Shown here: positions 51,696 to 61,689 of the stretch, piece by piece
Layout of the letters: each line of letters begins with the position of its first letter
Position numbering within the stretch: position 1 is the first letter of the stretch
From: Nocardia sp. NBC_00416
GTDB taxonomy: Bacteria > Actinomycetota > Actinomycetes > Mycobacteriales > Mycobacteriaceae
Assembly: GCF_036032445.1 (NCBI RefSeq)
Contig: NZ_CP107932.1
Coordinates: 6,264,501-6,328,500 of the forward strand
Reading direction: 5' to 3'
DNA length: 64,000 bases
Notes under the pieces: model-generated
Seen by the model: only the letters and a program-made list of their open reading frames with translations
Database searches by the model: none
What the model was told of the DNA's origin: nothing
Translations under genes and position numbers: made by a program

Positions 51696-52170
51696 GGGCT
51701 GTTGCGTGCCTGAGGGCATGGCCGCTCAACTCGACGCCGGCGGTTGCGTCGTTGCCGAACTCCGCGCACCGGCTGGACTAATTCGCCTGGCAAACCTCCA
51801 CGGCCCGCCCGCGAAGGCCCGCGGTGCCCGCACACCGCGCCCCAGCGACCGGACCGGTAGTGCCTCTTCCTTGGATGGTCTACATCCAAGGTCGGGGCCC
51901 GCCCCGGTTCTGGAGCGACGAAGCGAAGGAGCGCAGCCACCGACCGCCAGAAATGACGACCCACGACCACCACACTGGACGGTCACCATTCCATGGTCGG
52001 GGCCCGCCCCGGTTCTGGAGCGACGAAGCGAAGGAGCGCAGCGACTGAGCGTAGGAGTGAAGAACCGGGGTTGACGAGGGCCCCGACCCGCGCCGCCGCA
52101 GGCGGCGCAAATAAACACAGACCCGCCCCGCCGAAGGCAGGGCCCTATTACAGCCCATACCATGGTCGGC
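51696..52170. other. 475-bp repeat-bearing gap between prmC and sua5
   Basis: It contains a 48-bp perfect direct repeat (51890-51937 and 51995-52042), a GGGGCCC palindrome in each copy, and a GC-rich hairpin at 52090-52108 (GCGCCGCC, GCA, GGCGGCGC). Open frames across it, on both strands, translate the repeats and look spurious. The conserved gene order is otherwise unbroken here. Confidence 0.7.
51890..52042. repeat. 48-bp perfect direct repeat, 105 bp apart
   Basis: Copies at 51890-51937 and 51995-52042 are identical, beginning GGTCGGGGCCCGCC and ending with a run of GAGCGACGAAGCGAAGGAGC type. The second copy continues into further GAGCG-like units. Confidence 0.93.
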
Positions 52171-52836
52171 GTGAGTACCGTCTACGACTGCGCCGATCCC
52201 GACTCGCGCGCCGCGGGCTTGGCCGCGGCGACCAGCGCTCTGAGATCGGGGCGGTTGGTCGTAGTGCCCACCGATACCGTGTACGGTCTGGCCGCCGACG
52301 CCTTCGATTCCGCGGCTGTCGCGTCTTTGCTGGCGGCGAAGGGCCGCGGCCGGGATATGCCGGTGCCGGTGCTGGTGGGTTCGTGGAACACGATCGACGG
52401 TCTGGTGTTCTCGGTGCGACCCCAGGCGCGTGAACTCATCCGGGCGTTCTGGCCGGGTGGTTTGAGTATCGTTGTGCAGCAGGCTCCTTCGCTGGCCTGG
52501 GATCTCGGTGACGCTCGCGGCACGGTGATGTTGCGGATGCCGCTGCATCCGGTGGCGCTGGAGTTGTTGCAGGAGGTCGGGCCGCTGGCGGTGTCCAGTG
52601 CGAACATCTCCGGTAAGCCGGCTGCCGATAATGTGGCGCAGGCCCGTGAACAGCTCGGTTCCCGGGTGGGCGTGTACCTCGACGGCGGCCCCGCGGAGCA
52701 TGCCACCGCCTCCACCATCGTCGATCTCACCGCCGATCAGCCGCGCATCCTGCGTGCGGGCGCGGTACCGACCGAGGCGGTCGCCGACGTGCTCGGAACG
52801 ACGCCCGAGGCCCTGATCGGGTCCGTCGCCCGGTGA
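52171..52836 (+). CDS. tsaC: L-threonylcarbamoyladenylate synthase (Sua5/YrdC/TsaC)
   Basis: A 221-residue enzyme forming threonylcarbamoyl-AMP from threonine, bicarbonate and ATP, for the t6A37 modification of ANN-decoding tRNAs. It shows the YrdC fold signature VVVPTDTVYGLAADAF near 29-44, KGRGRDMPVPVLV near 60, and PLAVSSANISGKP near 145. There is no extra C-terminal Sua5 domain, so it is the TsaC type. GTG 52171 (STVYDCADP) aligns with the mycobacterial start; an ATG at 52162 would add three residues. Confidence 0.93.
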   Translation: MSTVYDCADPDSRAAGLAAATSALRSGRLVVVPTDTVYGLAADAFDSAAVASLLAAKGRGRDMPVPVLVGSWNTIDGLVFSVRPQARELIRAFWPGGLSIVVQQAPSLAWDLGDARGTVMLRMPLHPVALELLQEVGPLAVSSANISGKPAADNVAQAREQLGSRVGVYLDGGPAEHATASTIVDLTADQPRILRAGAVPTEAVADVLGTTPEALIGSVAR

Positions 52837-52897
52837 GCGCGCTGGATTCGGTGCAGGGACCCGCGGTATCCCCGGCCGGGGGGCGGTGGTCGGCGGC

Positions 52898-54064
52898 ATG
52901 ACCGGTTACGGTGCGGTCGTCCCGCTGCGTGAGCTCCTGCTGGTTCTGCTGATCTCCACGGTGGTGACTTTCCTCGCCACCGGCGGGATCCGGGTCGTGG
53001 CAATCGGGTTCGGCGCGGTGGCTATCCCGCGTGACCGTGATGTGCACGTGAAGCCGATTCCCCGGATGGGTGGGGTCGGGATGTACATCGGGGTGGTGGC
53101 GGCTGTCTTGTTCGCCCATCAGCTGCCCGCTCTGCGCCGCGGTTTCGACTATCGGCCCGATATCGCCGCTGTGCTGGTCGCGGCCACCATCATCGTGGGG
53201 GTCGGGATCGTGGACGACCGGTGGGGCCTGGATGCGCTCACCAAATTCGCCGGTCAGGTGACCGCCGCCGGGGTGATGGCGGTGATGGGTCTGGGCTGGT
53301 ACCTGATCTACGACCCGTTCAACAACAGCACTGTCGTCCTGGACGGTCTGCAGGGTGGTCTGGTCACCGTCGCCGTGGCCGTGACGTTGATCAACGCGAT
53401 GAACTTCGTCGACGGGCTGGACGGCCTGGCCGCCGGCCTGGGGTTGATCGCCTCGTTCGCGGTGTTCGCCTTCGCGGTCGGGCTGCTGACCGAGCAGGGT
53501 GGGTCGGTCGACAGCTATCCACCGGCGCTGCTGGCTGCCGCGATGGCCGGCGCGTGCCTCGGTTTCCTGCCGCACAATTTCTCCCCGGCCCGGATCTTCA
53601 TGGGCGATTCCGGGTCCATGCTGATCGGCTTGGTGCTGGCGGCGGTCTCGACCAGCGCGTCCGGCCGGATCCCGCTGCAGGGCTACGGGCCGCGCGATAT
53701 CGTCGGCTTGCTCTCGCCGCTGCTGCTGGTCGGGGCGGTGATGTTCATTCCGGTGCTGGATCTGTTGCTGGCGATCGTGCGCCGGGTCCGAGCCGGCGTC
53801 AGTTTCTCGACGCCGGACAAGATGCATCTGCACCACCGGCTGTTGCAGATCGGGCATTCGCAGCGCCGGGTGGTGTTGGTGATCTACCTGTGGGTCGGCA
53901 TCCTGGCGTTCGGTGCGGTCGGCACCTCGGTGATGGACCGGCGACTGGTGGTGCTGATGATGGCGGCCGGATTGCTGTTCGCGCTGGTCGTGACCGCGGT
54001 GCCGGGGCTGTGGCGGCGGCAGGCGCGGCGGGACGCGGCGGGCTCGGTCAGCGAGTCCGGGTAG
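52898..54064 (+). CDS. wecA: undecaprenyl-phosphate GlcNAc-1-phosphate transferase
   Basis: A 388-residue polytopic membrane enzyme of the MraY/WecA family that attaches GlcNAc-1-P to decaprenyl/undecaprenyl phosphate, the first step of linker synthesis for arabinogalactan in Mycobacteriales. It has about eleven membrane helices, the Mg-binding VDDRWGLD (near 107), the catalytic NFVDGLDGLAAG near 168, NFSPARIFMGDSGS near 230, and DKMHLHHRL with the WecA-type histidines. ATG at 52898 chosen over GTG 52886. Position between tsaC and atpI matches M. tuberculosis rfe (Rv1302). Confidence 0.94.
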   Translation: MTGYGAVVPLRELLLVLLISTVVTFLATGGIRVVAIGFGAVAIPRDRDVHVKPIPRMGGVGMYIGVVAAVLFAHQLPALRRGFDYRPDIAAVLVAATIIVGVGIVDDRWGLDALTKFAGQVTAAGVMAVMGLGWYLIYDPFNNSTVVLDGLQGGLVTVAVAVTLINAMNFVDGLDGLAAGLGLIASFAVFAFAVGLLTEQGGSVDSYPPALLAAAMAGACLGFLPHNFSPARIFMGDSGSMLIGLVLAAVSTSASGRIPLQGYGPRDIVGLLSPLLLVGAVMFIPVLDLLLAIVRRVRAGVSFSTPDKMHLHHRLLQIGHSQRRVVLVIYLWVGILAFGAVGTSVMDRRLVVLMMAAGLLFALVVTAVPGLWRRQARRDAAGSVSESG

Positions 54065-54074
54065 AGTGCGGGCC

Positions 54075-54542
54075 GTGTCGACGAGTCCCGCCAGTCCCAG
54101 TGCCTCTGACAACGCCGACGCCCCGTTGCGGGCGGCCTTGCGGTACGGACTGATCGGTTTGGTCGTACTGACCGTGCTGGCGGTCGTGATCGCGACCGCG
54201 CTCGCCGGCACTGCGGGGCTGTGGGGTGCGCTGCTCGGCGCGGCGATCGGCGGTGGCTTCATCCTGACCACCGCGGTGGTCGTGTTGCTCGGCGCGAAGT
54301 TACCGCCCTCGACCGCTGGGCTGGTCATGCTGGCCAGCTGGGTCGGGAAGCTACTGGTCGCGCTGATCGTCGTGGCGATCCTGCAGCGGTTCGACTTCTA
54401 TGACCGGGTGGCGCTGTTCTTGACCGTCGTGGGTGCCCTGATCATCGTGCTCGGCGCGGAGACTTACGGTGTATTGCGACAGAAAGTGCCCTATGTAACC
54501 GTCCCTGAACAGGGCGGAGACGAAGGCTCGGATACGGTCTGA
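54075..54542 (+). CDS. AtpI-like membrane protein
   Basis: A protein of about 155 residues with four hydrophobic segments (about 22-45, 48-70, 80-102 and 108-130), placed just ahead of the ATP synthase genes as Rv1303 is in M. tuberculosis. AtpI-type proteins help assemble the c-ring or import Mg2+. Sequence is poorly conserved in this family, so the assignment rests on position and topology. GTG at 54075 or 54066 are both possible starts. The TGA stop is followed by 331 non-coding bases before atpB. Confidence 0.78.
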   Translation: MSTSPASPSASDNADAPLRAALRYGLIGLVVLTVLAVVIATALAGTAGLWGALLGAAIGGGFILTTAVVVLLGAKLPPSTAGLVMLASWVGKLLVALIVVAILQRFDFYDRVALFLTVVGALIIVLGAETYGVLRQKVPYVTVPEQGGDEGSDTV

Positions 54543-54873
54543 CCAGGACCTACGACAATTTGTCGTAGATAACATCGCCCCCGCTACACGTTGTCGTAGT
54601 TCTCTTGGTAAAGTATTGGTAAGCAAGCGACTCAGCCGGGGGGTGCCGACCAGGCCCGACCAGCTGACGTTATGCTACTGCAGTACCGGGCTCGTGAAGA
54701 GTTCGGTTCTGCATGTCGACGATGTCGCCGACACACGTACAGACGCCAGCGCGGATCGCCGCTACAGCTGCTGACGAACTTCGAGCCGACCTCAGTCGAC
54801 CCACATTGATCGTCAATGTCCGATCGAACCGCGGGAGCGCTAACTTCCCGCGGCCCGAACACGGGAGAGAACG
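54543..54873. other. 331-bp regulatory region ahead of the ATP synthase operon
   Basis: It contains a 19-base palindrome (54550-54568) and a further half-site (54591-54599). A weak promoter-like pair TTGTCG (54591-54596) and TATTGG (54614-54619), 17 apart, overlaps the third half-site. No gene is seen in the remaining 250 bases, so atpB has a long leader if transcription starts here. Confidence 0.6.
54550..54599. promoter_or_regulatory. palindrome CTACGACAA-T-TTGTCGTAG plus a third half-site
   Basis: The perfect nine-base arms at 54550-54558 and 54560-54568 are followed by another exact TTGTCGTAG at 54591-54599. The second and third half-sites are 31 bases apart, about three DNA turns, on the same face. 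This is strong evidence for a dimeric repressor or activator site. Confidence 0.65.
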
Positions 54874-55665
54874 CTGAGCGTCACTACCTTGGCCGCGGAG
54901 TTTCACGCGCCGTCGCTAACCGACTTCTTCCCTCCAGCGGTGCTGTTCGAGGGGACTCCCTTCGAGCTCGATCGGCTGATGCTGGTCCGGCTTGTGATGA
55001 CCGCCGTGCTGGTCGCATTCCTCTTCCTGGCTTTCCGCAGCCCGCGCATCGTGCCGAAGAAGCTGCAGAACATCGGTGAGATGGGAATGGTCTTCGTCAA
55101 GGAGCAGATCTGCGACGAAGTACTCGGTAAGGAAAACGGCCGCAAGTTCCTCCCGCTCATCGCGACGATCTTCTTCACCGTCCTGTTCCTGAACTTCTCG
55201 GGTGTGATTCCCGGTCTGAACATCTCGTCGAACGCGCGTATCGGCATGCCGCTGGTACTGGCAGTGATCGCGTATATCGCGTTCAACTATGTGGGTATCA
55301 AGAAGTACGGCTTCTTGACCTATATGCGCAGCAGCATCGTTGTTCCGAATGTTCCGCCGGTCATGCACGTCCTGCTCATTCCGATCGAGTTCATCTCGAC
55401 CTTCGTGCTGCGCCCGTTCACGCTGACCGTCCGACTTATGGCGAATATGCTCGCCGGTCACATCATGCTGGTGCTGTTCTTCAGCGCGACCCAGTTCTTC
55501 CTCTTCGACGCGGACGCCTGGATGAAGGTGTTCTCGCCCTTCGCGCTGCTGGGCGGGTTCGCATTCACGCTGTTCGAACTGCTGGTCATTTTCCTGCAGG
55601 CCTATGTTTTCGCGTTGCTGACCGCCGTGTACATCAGCCTTGCCCAGCACGCCGACGAGCACTGA
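54874..55665 (+). CDS. atpB: ATP synthase Fo subunit a
   Basis: The membrane a subunit (263 aa) forming the proton half-channels against the c-ring. Five to six hydrophobic segments are visible and the essential arginine is in FTLTVRLMANMLAGH (near 185). The reading frame has no ATG, GTG or TTG before LAAEFHAPSL except a TTG at 54889. The CTG at 54874 gives MSVTTLAAEFHAPS, is six bases after GGGAG, and matches the N-terminus I recall for Rhodococcus AtpB, so I take CTG as the likely start. It opens the atpBEFHAGDC operon. Confidence 0.93.
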   Translation: MSVTTLAAEFHAPSLTDFFPPAVLFEGTPFELDRLMLVRLVMTAVLVAFLFLAFRSPRIVPKKLQNIGEMGMVFVKEQICDEVLGKENGRKFLPLIATIFFTVLFLNFSGVIPGLNISSNARIGMPLVLAVIAYIAFNYVGIKKYGFLTYMRSSIVVPNVPPVMHVLLIPIEFISTFVLRPFTLTVRLMANMLAGHIMLVLFFSATQFFLFDADAWMKVFSPFALLGGFAFTLFELLVIFLQAYVFALLTAVYISLAQHADEH

Positions 55666-55742
55666 CCGACCGGAACAACCGATAAGGACCTGCTGCACCA
55701 CGCCGTCCGGCGGGTGAGCAACAGAAAGGGAATGGAAGACTC

Positions 55743-55991
55743 ATGAGCCTCTCGTACTTGGCCCAGGAAGCTGCCACCAACGAATCCACGCTGAAGGGCC
55801 TCGGCGCTGTCGGCTACGGCCTGGCTGCCATCGGCCCGGGCATCGGCGTCGGTATCGTCGTCGGTAAGGCGATCGAGGGTATTGCCCGCCAGCCCGAACT
55901 CTCCGGCCAGATCCGGACCAACATGTTCCTCGGCATCGCGTTCACCGAAGCCCTGGCACTTATCGGTCTCGTCGCCGGCTTCATCTTCTGA
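55743..55991 (+). CDS. atpE: ATP synthase Fo subunit c
   Basis: An 82-residue hairpin of two membrane helices that forms the rotor ring. The proton-binding glutamate is Glu69 in GIAFTEALALIG and the loop is ARQPE (48-52). Aligning on ARQPE, the residue equal to Asp28 of M. tuberculosis AtpE, a bedaquiline contact, is Val36 here, and positions after the glutamate are Leu71 and Ala72 instead of Ala63 and Tyr64. An AGAAAGGGAATGG run upstream provides the ribosome-binding site. Confidence 0.97.
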   Translation: MSLSYLAQEAATNESTLKGLGAVGYGLAAIGPGIGVGIVVGKAIEGIARQPELSGQIRTNMFLGIAFTEALALIGLVAGFIF

Positions 55992-55996
55992 TTCCG

Positions 55997-56557
55997 ATGA
56001 ACGAGTTCATTCTGCTCGCGGCGGAAGAGGGAGAGGATGTGAATCCTCTCATTCCCGCGACGTACGACATCGTCTGGTCGGCGGTCTGCGTGGCGATTAT
56101 CGCCTTCGTGGTCTACAAGTACGCCGTTCCGCGCCTGATGAAGGTGCTGGACGAACGCGCCGACAAGATCGAGGGTGGCATCGAACGGGCCGAGGCCGCA
56201 CAGGCCGAAGCCCAGGAGACGCTGCAGCAGTACCAGAAGCAGCTGGCCGACGCCCGCCTGGAATCCGCGAAGATCCGCGAAGACGCCCGCACCCAGGGCC
56301 AGCAGATCCTCGCCCAGATGAAGGCCGACGCCCAGGCCGAGAGCGACCGTATCGTCGCGGCCGGGCACACCCAGCTGGAAGCCCAGCGCCAGCAGATCCT
56401 GACCGAGCTGCGTGCCGAGGTCGGCCGCACCGCCGTGGACCTGGCCGAGAAGATCATCGGGCAGTCGGTTTCGGACGAGGCCAAACAGGCCGCGACGATC
56501 GAGCGATTCCTCGACGAGATCGACCGGTCGGATGCCGGCATCGGGGTCGGAAGGTAA
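55997..56557 (+). CDS. atpF: ATP synthase Fo subunit b
   Basis: A 186-residue stator subunit with a single membrane helix (about 22-42) and a long charged coiled coil rich in Glu, Ala and Gln (about 50-150) that reaches the F1 head. It starts five bases after the atpE stop. It is an ordinary b subunit; there is no second b' gene, and delta is a separate gene, unlike M. tuberculosis in which a b'-delta fusion exists. Confidence 0.95.
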   Translation: MNEFILLAAEEGEDVNPLIPATYDIVWSAVCVAIIAFVVYKYAVPRLMKVLDERADKIEGGIERAEAAQAEAQETLQQYQKQLADARLESAKIREDARTQGQQILAQMKADAQAESDRIVAAGHTQLEAQRQQILTELRAEVGRTAVDLAEKIIGQSVSDEAKQAATIERFLDEIDRSDAGIGVGR

Positions 56558-56576
56558 CGACGCGAAAGTGAGAACC

Positions 56577-57386
56577 ATGTACGCAGCGAGCCGTGAGGCC
56601 AGCTCCCGGTCCAAGGAGGCGCTTCGGGCCGCGCTGACCGGCAGCAACGGTGTTGCGGCCACGACGGGGTCCGAACTGTTCGCCGTTGTCGACGTCTTGG
56701 ACGACCAGCGTCCGCTGCGTGTGGCGCTCGCGGATGTGTCGGTGCCCGGTTCGGCACGTGCCGAACTGAGCGAGCGGGTGTTCGGGAGCCGGGTCAGCGC
56801 TGCCACTCAGGCGGTGCTGACCACTGCGGTCGCCCAGGACTGGTCCCGTTCCCGCGACCTGGTCGACACCCTGGTACTGCTCGGGCAGCTGGCGTTGCTC
56901 GAATCGGCGTCCGAACACGACCGGTTGACCGCTGTCGAGGACGAGCTGTTCCGGTTCGGCCGCATCATCGACGACAACCCGGAACTGGAGCAGGCCCTGT
57001 CCGACCGCGCCGCGTCGTCCGCGGCCAAGCGCGAACTGCTCGGGCGACTGCTGTCCGGAAAGACCGAGCCCGTCACCCAGGCTCTCGCCGAACAGGTAGT
57101 GACCAGGCTGCGTTCCGGGATCGGTCCGGCCTTCGACGAACTGTCCGATCTGGCCGCGGCCCGGCGGCAGCAGATCGTCGCGCACGTCCGGTCGGCGATC
57201 GCGCTGACCGATTCCCAGCGTGAACGGCTGGCCGGCGCCCTGGCGCGTATCTACGACAAGGCTGTCACCGTGCATGTCGAGGTCGATCCCGAACTGTTGA
57301 GCGGGCTCGTCGTGCGCATCGGCGACGATGTGATCGACGGCAGTGCGATCGGCCGACTGGATCGGCTGCGCCGCTCGCTGACCTAG
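56577..57386 (+). CDS. atpH: ATP synthase F1 subunit delta
   Basis: A 269-residue delta subunit joining the b stalk to the alpha3beta3 head. The helical N-terminal region and the C-terminal GSAIGRLDRLRRSL with VVRIGDDVIDGS are typical. It is about 90 residues longer than E. coli delta (177), as in relatives of Rhodococcus, with extra sequence near the N-terminus. It begins at ATG 56577, 19 bases past atpF. Confidence 0.94.
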   Translation: MYAASREASSRSKEALRAALTGSNGVAATTGSELFAVVDVLDDQRPLRVALADVSVPGSARAELSERVFGSRVSAATQAVLTTAVAQDWSRSRDLVDTLVLLGQLALLESASEHDRLTAVEDELFRFGRIIDDNPELEQALSDRAASSAAKRELLGRLLSGKTEPVTQALAEQVVTRLRSGIGPAFDELSDLAAARRQQIVAHVRSAIALTDSQRERLAGALARIYDKAVTVHVEVDPELLSGLVVRIGDDVIDGSAIGRLDRLRRSLT

Positions 57387-57466
57387 CGGGGCGCCGCCGG
57401 GTACGCCCGGCGCGAGCCGCTCCACACCCCCGACATTCCCGACCAGAGACCGAGAGCAGGAAGAAC

Positions 57467-59104
<1,638 letters not shown>

Positions 59105-59165
59105 ACCGGACGAACCATGCGCTGTTTTCCTGTAACGCCGCGAACGAAGGGAGTGTGAACCGCCG

Positions 59166-60137
59166 ATGGCAAACTTGCGCGAGCTGCGCTCCCGCATTCG
59201 TGGTGTGAATTCGATCAAGAAGATCACCAAGGCTCAAGAACTGATCGCGACCTCGCGTATCACCAAGGCCCAGGCCCGGGTGGCGGCTGCCAAGCCGTAC
59301 GCCGAGGAGATCACCAAGGTGGTCGCGGAGCTGGCGAGTGCGTCGAAGAATCTGTCGCACCCGTTGCTCACCGAGCGCCCGAACCCGCGCCGCGCCGCCG
59401 TTCTGGTGATCACCAGCGACAGTGGCATGTGCGGTGGTTACAACTCCAACGTGCTCAAACGCGCCGAGGAACTGATGACCACCCTGCGCGATGAGGGCAA
59501 GGAGCCGGTGCTCTACGTCATGGGCAACAAGGGCCTGACGTATTACACCTTCCGCGACCGCCGGCCGGTGGCCTCGTGGGCCGGGTTCTCCCAGCAGCCG
59601 AAGTACACGGATGCCGCGAGTGCCTGTGACCACCTGGTTTCCAGTTTCATGGCGGGTTCGGTGGGCGAGGTGCCGGCGCCGGACGGAACCGGCTCGGTCG
59701 CGGGCGTGGACGAGCTCCACATCGTGTACACCCGGTTCGTCAGCATGTTGACGCAGACGCCGGAGGTGCGCCGGATGGCGCCGATCCAGGTCGATTTCGT
59801 CGATGAGAACTTCGACCTGGGACAGGACATGCTGTCCGATTCGCCCACGGCCGAGGTGCACGCGCAGTACGAATTCGAGCCCGACGCCGATGTGCTGCTG
59901 GCAGCCCTGCTGCCCAAGTACATCAGTACGCGTATCTACGCGTCATTGCTCGAGGCAGCGGCATCCGAGTCGGCGGCTCGGCGCACCGCAATGAAGGCGG
60001 CCACCGATAACGCCAACGATTTGGCGAGTTCCCTGTCCCGGCAGGCCAACTCGGTGCGTCAGGCCAACATCACGCAGGAAATCAGCGAAATCGTCGGCGG
60101 CGTGAACGCCCTGGCGGCCAGCTCGGAACGCGACTGA
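59166..60137 (+). CDS. atpG: ATP synthase F1 subunit gamma
   Basis: The rotor shaft (323 aa) with long N- and C-terminal helices (RELRSRIRGVNSIKKITKAQELIATSR; QANITQEISEIVGGVNAL) forming the coiled coil. An insertion of about a dozen residues near 165-180 (GEVPAPDGTGSVAG) corresponds to the actinobacterial gamma loop reported to affect ATP hydrolysis in mycobacteria. GAAGGGAGTG lies before the ATG. Confidence 0.97.
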   Translation: MANLRELRSRIRGVNSIKKITKAQELIATSRITKAQARVAAAKPYAEEITKVVAELASASKNLSHPLLTERPNPRRAAVLVITSDSGMCGGYNSNVLKRAEELMTTLRDEGKEPVLYVMGNKGLTYYTFRDRRPVASWAGFSQQPKYTDAASACDHLVSSFMAGSVGEVPAPDGTGSVAGVDELHIVYTRFVSMLTQTPEVRRMAPIQVDFVDENFDLGQDMLSDSPTAEVHAQYEFEPDADVLLAALLPKYISTRIYASLLEAAASESAARRTAMKAATDNANDLASSLSRQANSVRQANITQEISEIVGGVNALAASSERD

Positions 60138-60234
60138 TAGCGGTATGAGCGATGGACCCGGAGGCGGCAGCGCAGTGTAACCACGCAGGGTCCCGTGAAT
60201 ACCGCAAATTACTCAGCAGGAAGAGAAACCAGAA

Positions 60235-61683
60235 ATGACCGCAGCTGTTACTCGAGAAGAGTCGAGCCGGACCGGCGCCGCCACGGGCCGCGTGGTCCGC
60301 GTCATCGGCCCCGTCGTGGACGTCGAATTCCCGCGGGGTTCCATCCCAGAACTGTTCAACGCCCTGGCCGCCGATATCACCCTGAAGTCGGTTGCCAAGA
60401 CCCTGACCCTCGAGGTCGCCCAGCACCTCGGTGACAACATTGTGCGCACCATCTCGATGCAGCCCACCGACGGCCTGGTCCGCGGCGCCGAGGTCCGTGA
60501 CTCCGGCAAGCCGATCTCGGTGCCGGTCGGTGACGTCGTCAAGGGCCACGTGTTCAACGCCCTCGGTGACTGCCTCGACACCCCCGGCCTCGGCCGGGAC
60601 GGCGAGCAGTGGGGTATCCACCGCAAGCCGCCGAGCTTCGATCAGCTCGAGGGCAAGACCGAGCTGCTGGAAACCGGCATCAAGGTCATCGACCTGCTGA
60701 CCCCGTACGTGAAGGGCGGCAAGATCGGCCTGTTCGGTGGCGCCGGTGTCGGCAAGACCGTGTTGATCCAGGAGATGATCACCCGTATCGCACGGGAGTT
60801 CTCCGGTACCTCGGTGTTCGCCGGCGTCGGTGAGCGCACCCGTGAGGGCACCGACCTGCACCTGGAAATGGAAGAGATGGGCGTCCTGCAGGACACCGCC
60901 CTCGTCTTCGGCCAGATGGACGAGCCGCCGGGCACCCGTATGCGCGTCGCCCTCTCGGCGCTGACCATGGCGGAATACTTCCGCGATGTGCAGCACCAGG
61001 ACGTGCTGCTGTTCATCGACAACATCTTCCGGTTCACCCAGGCCGGTTCCGAGGTCTCGACCCTGCTGGGTCGGATGCCCTCGGCCGTCGGTTACCAGCC
61101 GACCCTGGCCGACGAGATGGGTGAGCTGCAGGAGCGCATCACCTCGACCCGTGGCCGGTCGATCACGTCGCTGCAGGCCATCTACGTGCCCGCCGACGAC
61201 TACACCGACCCAGCTCCGGCGACCACCTTCGCCCACCTGGATGCGACGACCGAGCTCTCCCGCCCGATCTCGCAGAAGGGCATCTACCCGGCCGTCGACC
61301 CGCTGACCTCGACCTCTCGTATCCTCGAGGCCTCGATCGTCGGCGACCGACACTTCGCGGTGGCCAACGAGGTGAAGCGGATCCTGCAGAAGTACAAGGA
61401 ACTGCAGGACATCATCGCCATCCTCGGTATGGACGAGCTCTCCGAAGAGGACAAGGTCCTCGTCGGCCGGGCCCGGCGCCTGGAGAAGTTCCTCGGCCAG
61501 AACTTCATCGTGGCCGAGAAGTTCACCGGTCAGGTGGGCTCGGTCGTGCCGCTGGAGCAGACCATCGACGACTTCGACCGGGTGTGTAAGGGCGAATTCG
61601 ACCACTTCCCGGAGCAGGCGTTCAACAGCTGCGGTGGTCTCGACGATGTCGAGGCGGCCGCGAAGAAGATCGCCGGAAAGTAG
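60235..61683 (+). CDS. atpD: ATP synthase F1 subunit beta
   Basis: The catalytic subunit (482 aa). It has the P-loop GGAGVGKT at 168-175, the catalytic glutamate in GVGERTREG, and DELSEED (DELSEED loop) near 400 that drives the gamma shaft. AGGAAGAG precedes the ATG. Sequence is full length with no anomaly. Confidence 0.98.
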   Translation: MTAAVTREESSRTGAATGRVVRVIGPVVDVEFPRGSIPELFNALAADITLKSVAKTLTLEVAQHLGDNIVRTISMQPTDGLVRGAEVRDSGKPISVPVGDVVKGHVFNALGDCLDTPGLGRDGEQWGIHRKPPSFDQLEGKTELLETGIKVIDLLTPYVKGGKIGLFGGAGVGKTVLIQEMITRIAREFSGTSVFAGVGERTREGTDLHLEMEEMGVLQDTALVFGQMDEPPGTRMRVALSALTMAEYFRDVQHQDVLLFIDNIFRFTQAGSEVSTLLGRMPSAVGYQPTLADEMGELQERITSTRGRSITSLQAIYVPADDYTDPAPATTFAHLDATTELSRPISQKGIYPAVDPLTSTSRILEASIVGDRHFAVANEVKRILQKYKELQDIIAILGMDELSEEDKVLVGRARRLEKFLGQNFIVAEKFTGQVGSVVPLEQTIDDFDRVCKGEFDHFPEQAFNSCGGLDDVEAAAKKIAGK

Positions 61684-61689
61684 TCCCCC

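Noticed and set aside
51726..52163. A 145-codon minus-strand open frame in the prmC-tsaC gap
   Set aside because: Its repeated CAPSLRRSRTGAGPD segments are translations of the 48-bp DNA repeat; no ribosome-binding site or homologous family was recognised.
55997..57386. A b-delta fusion as in M. tuberculosis
   Set aside because: atpF ends at 56557 and atpH begins at 56577 in another frame, each with its own normal domain.
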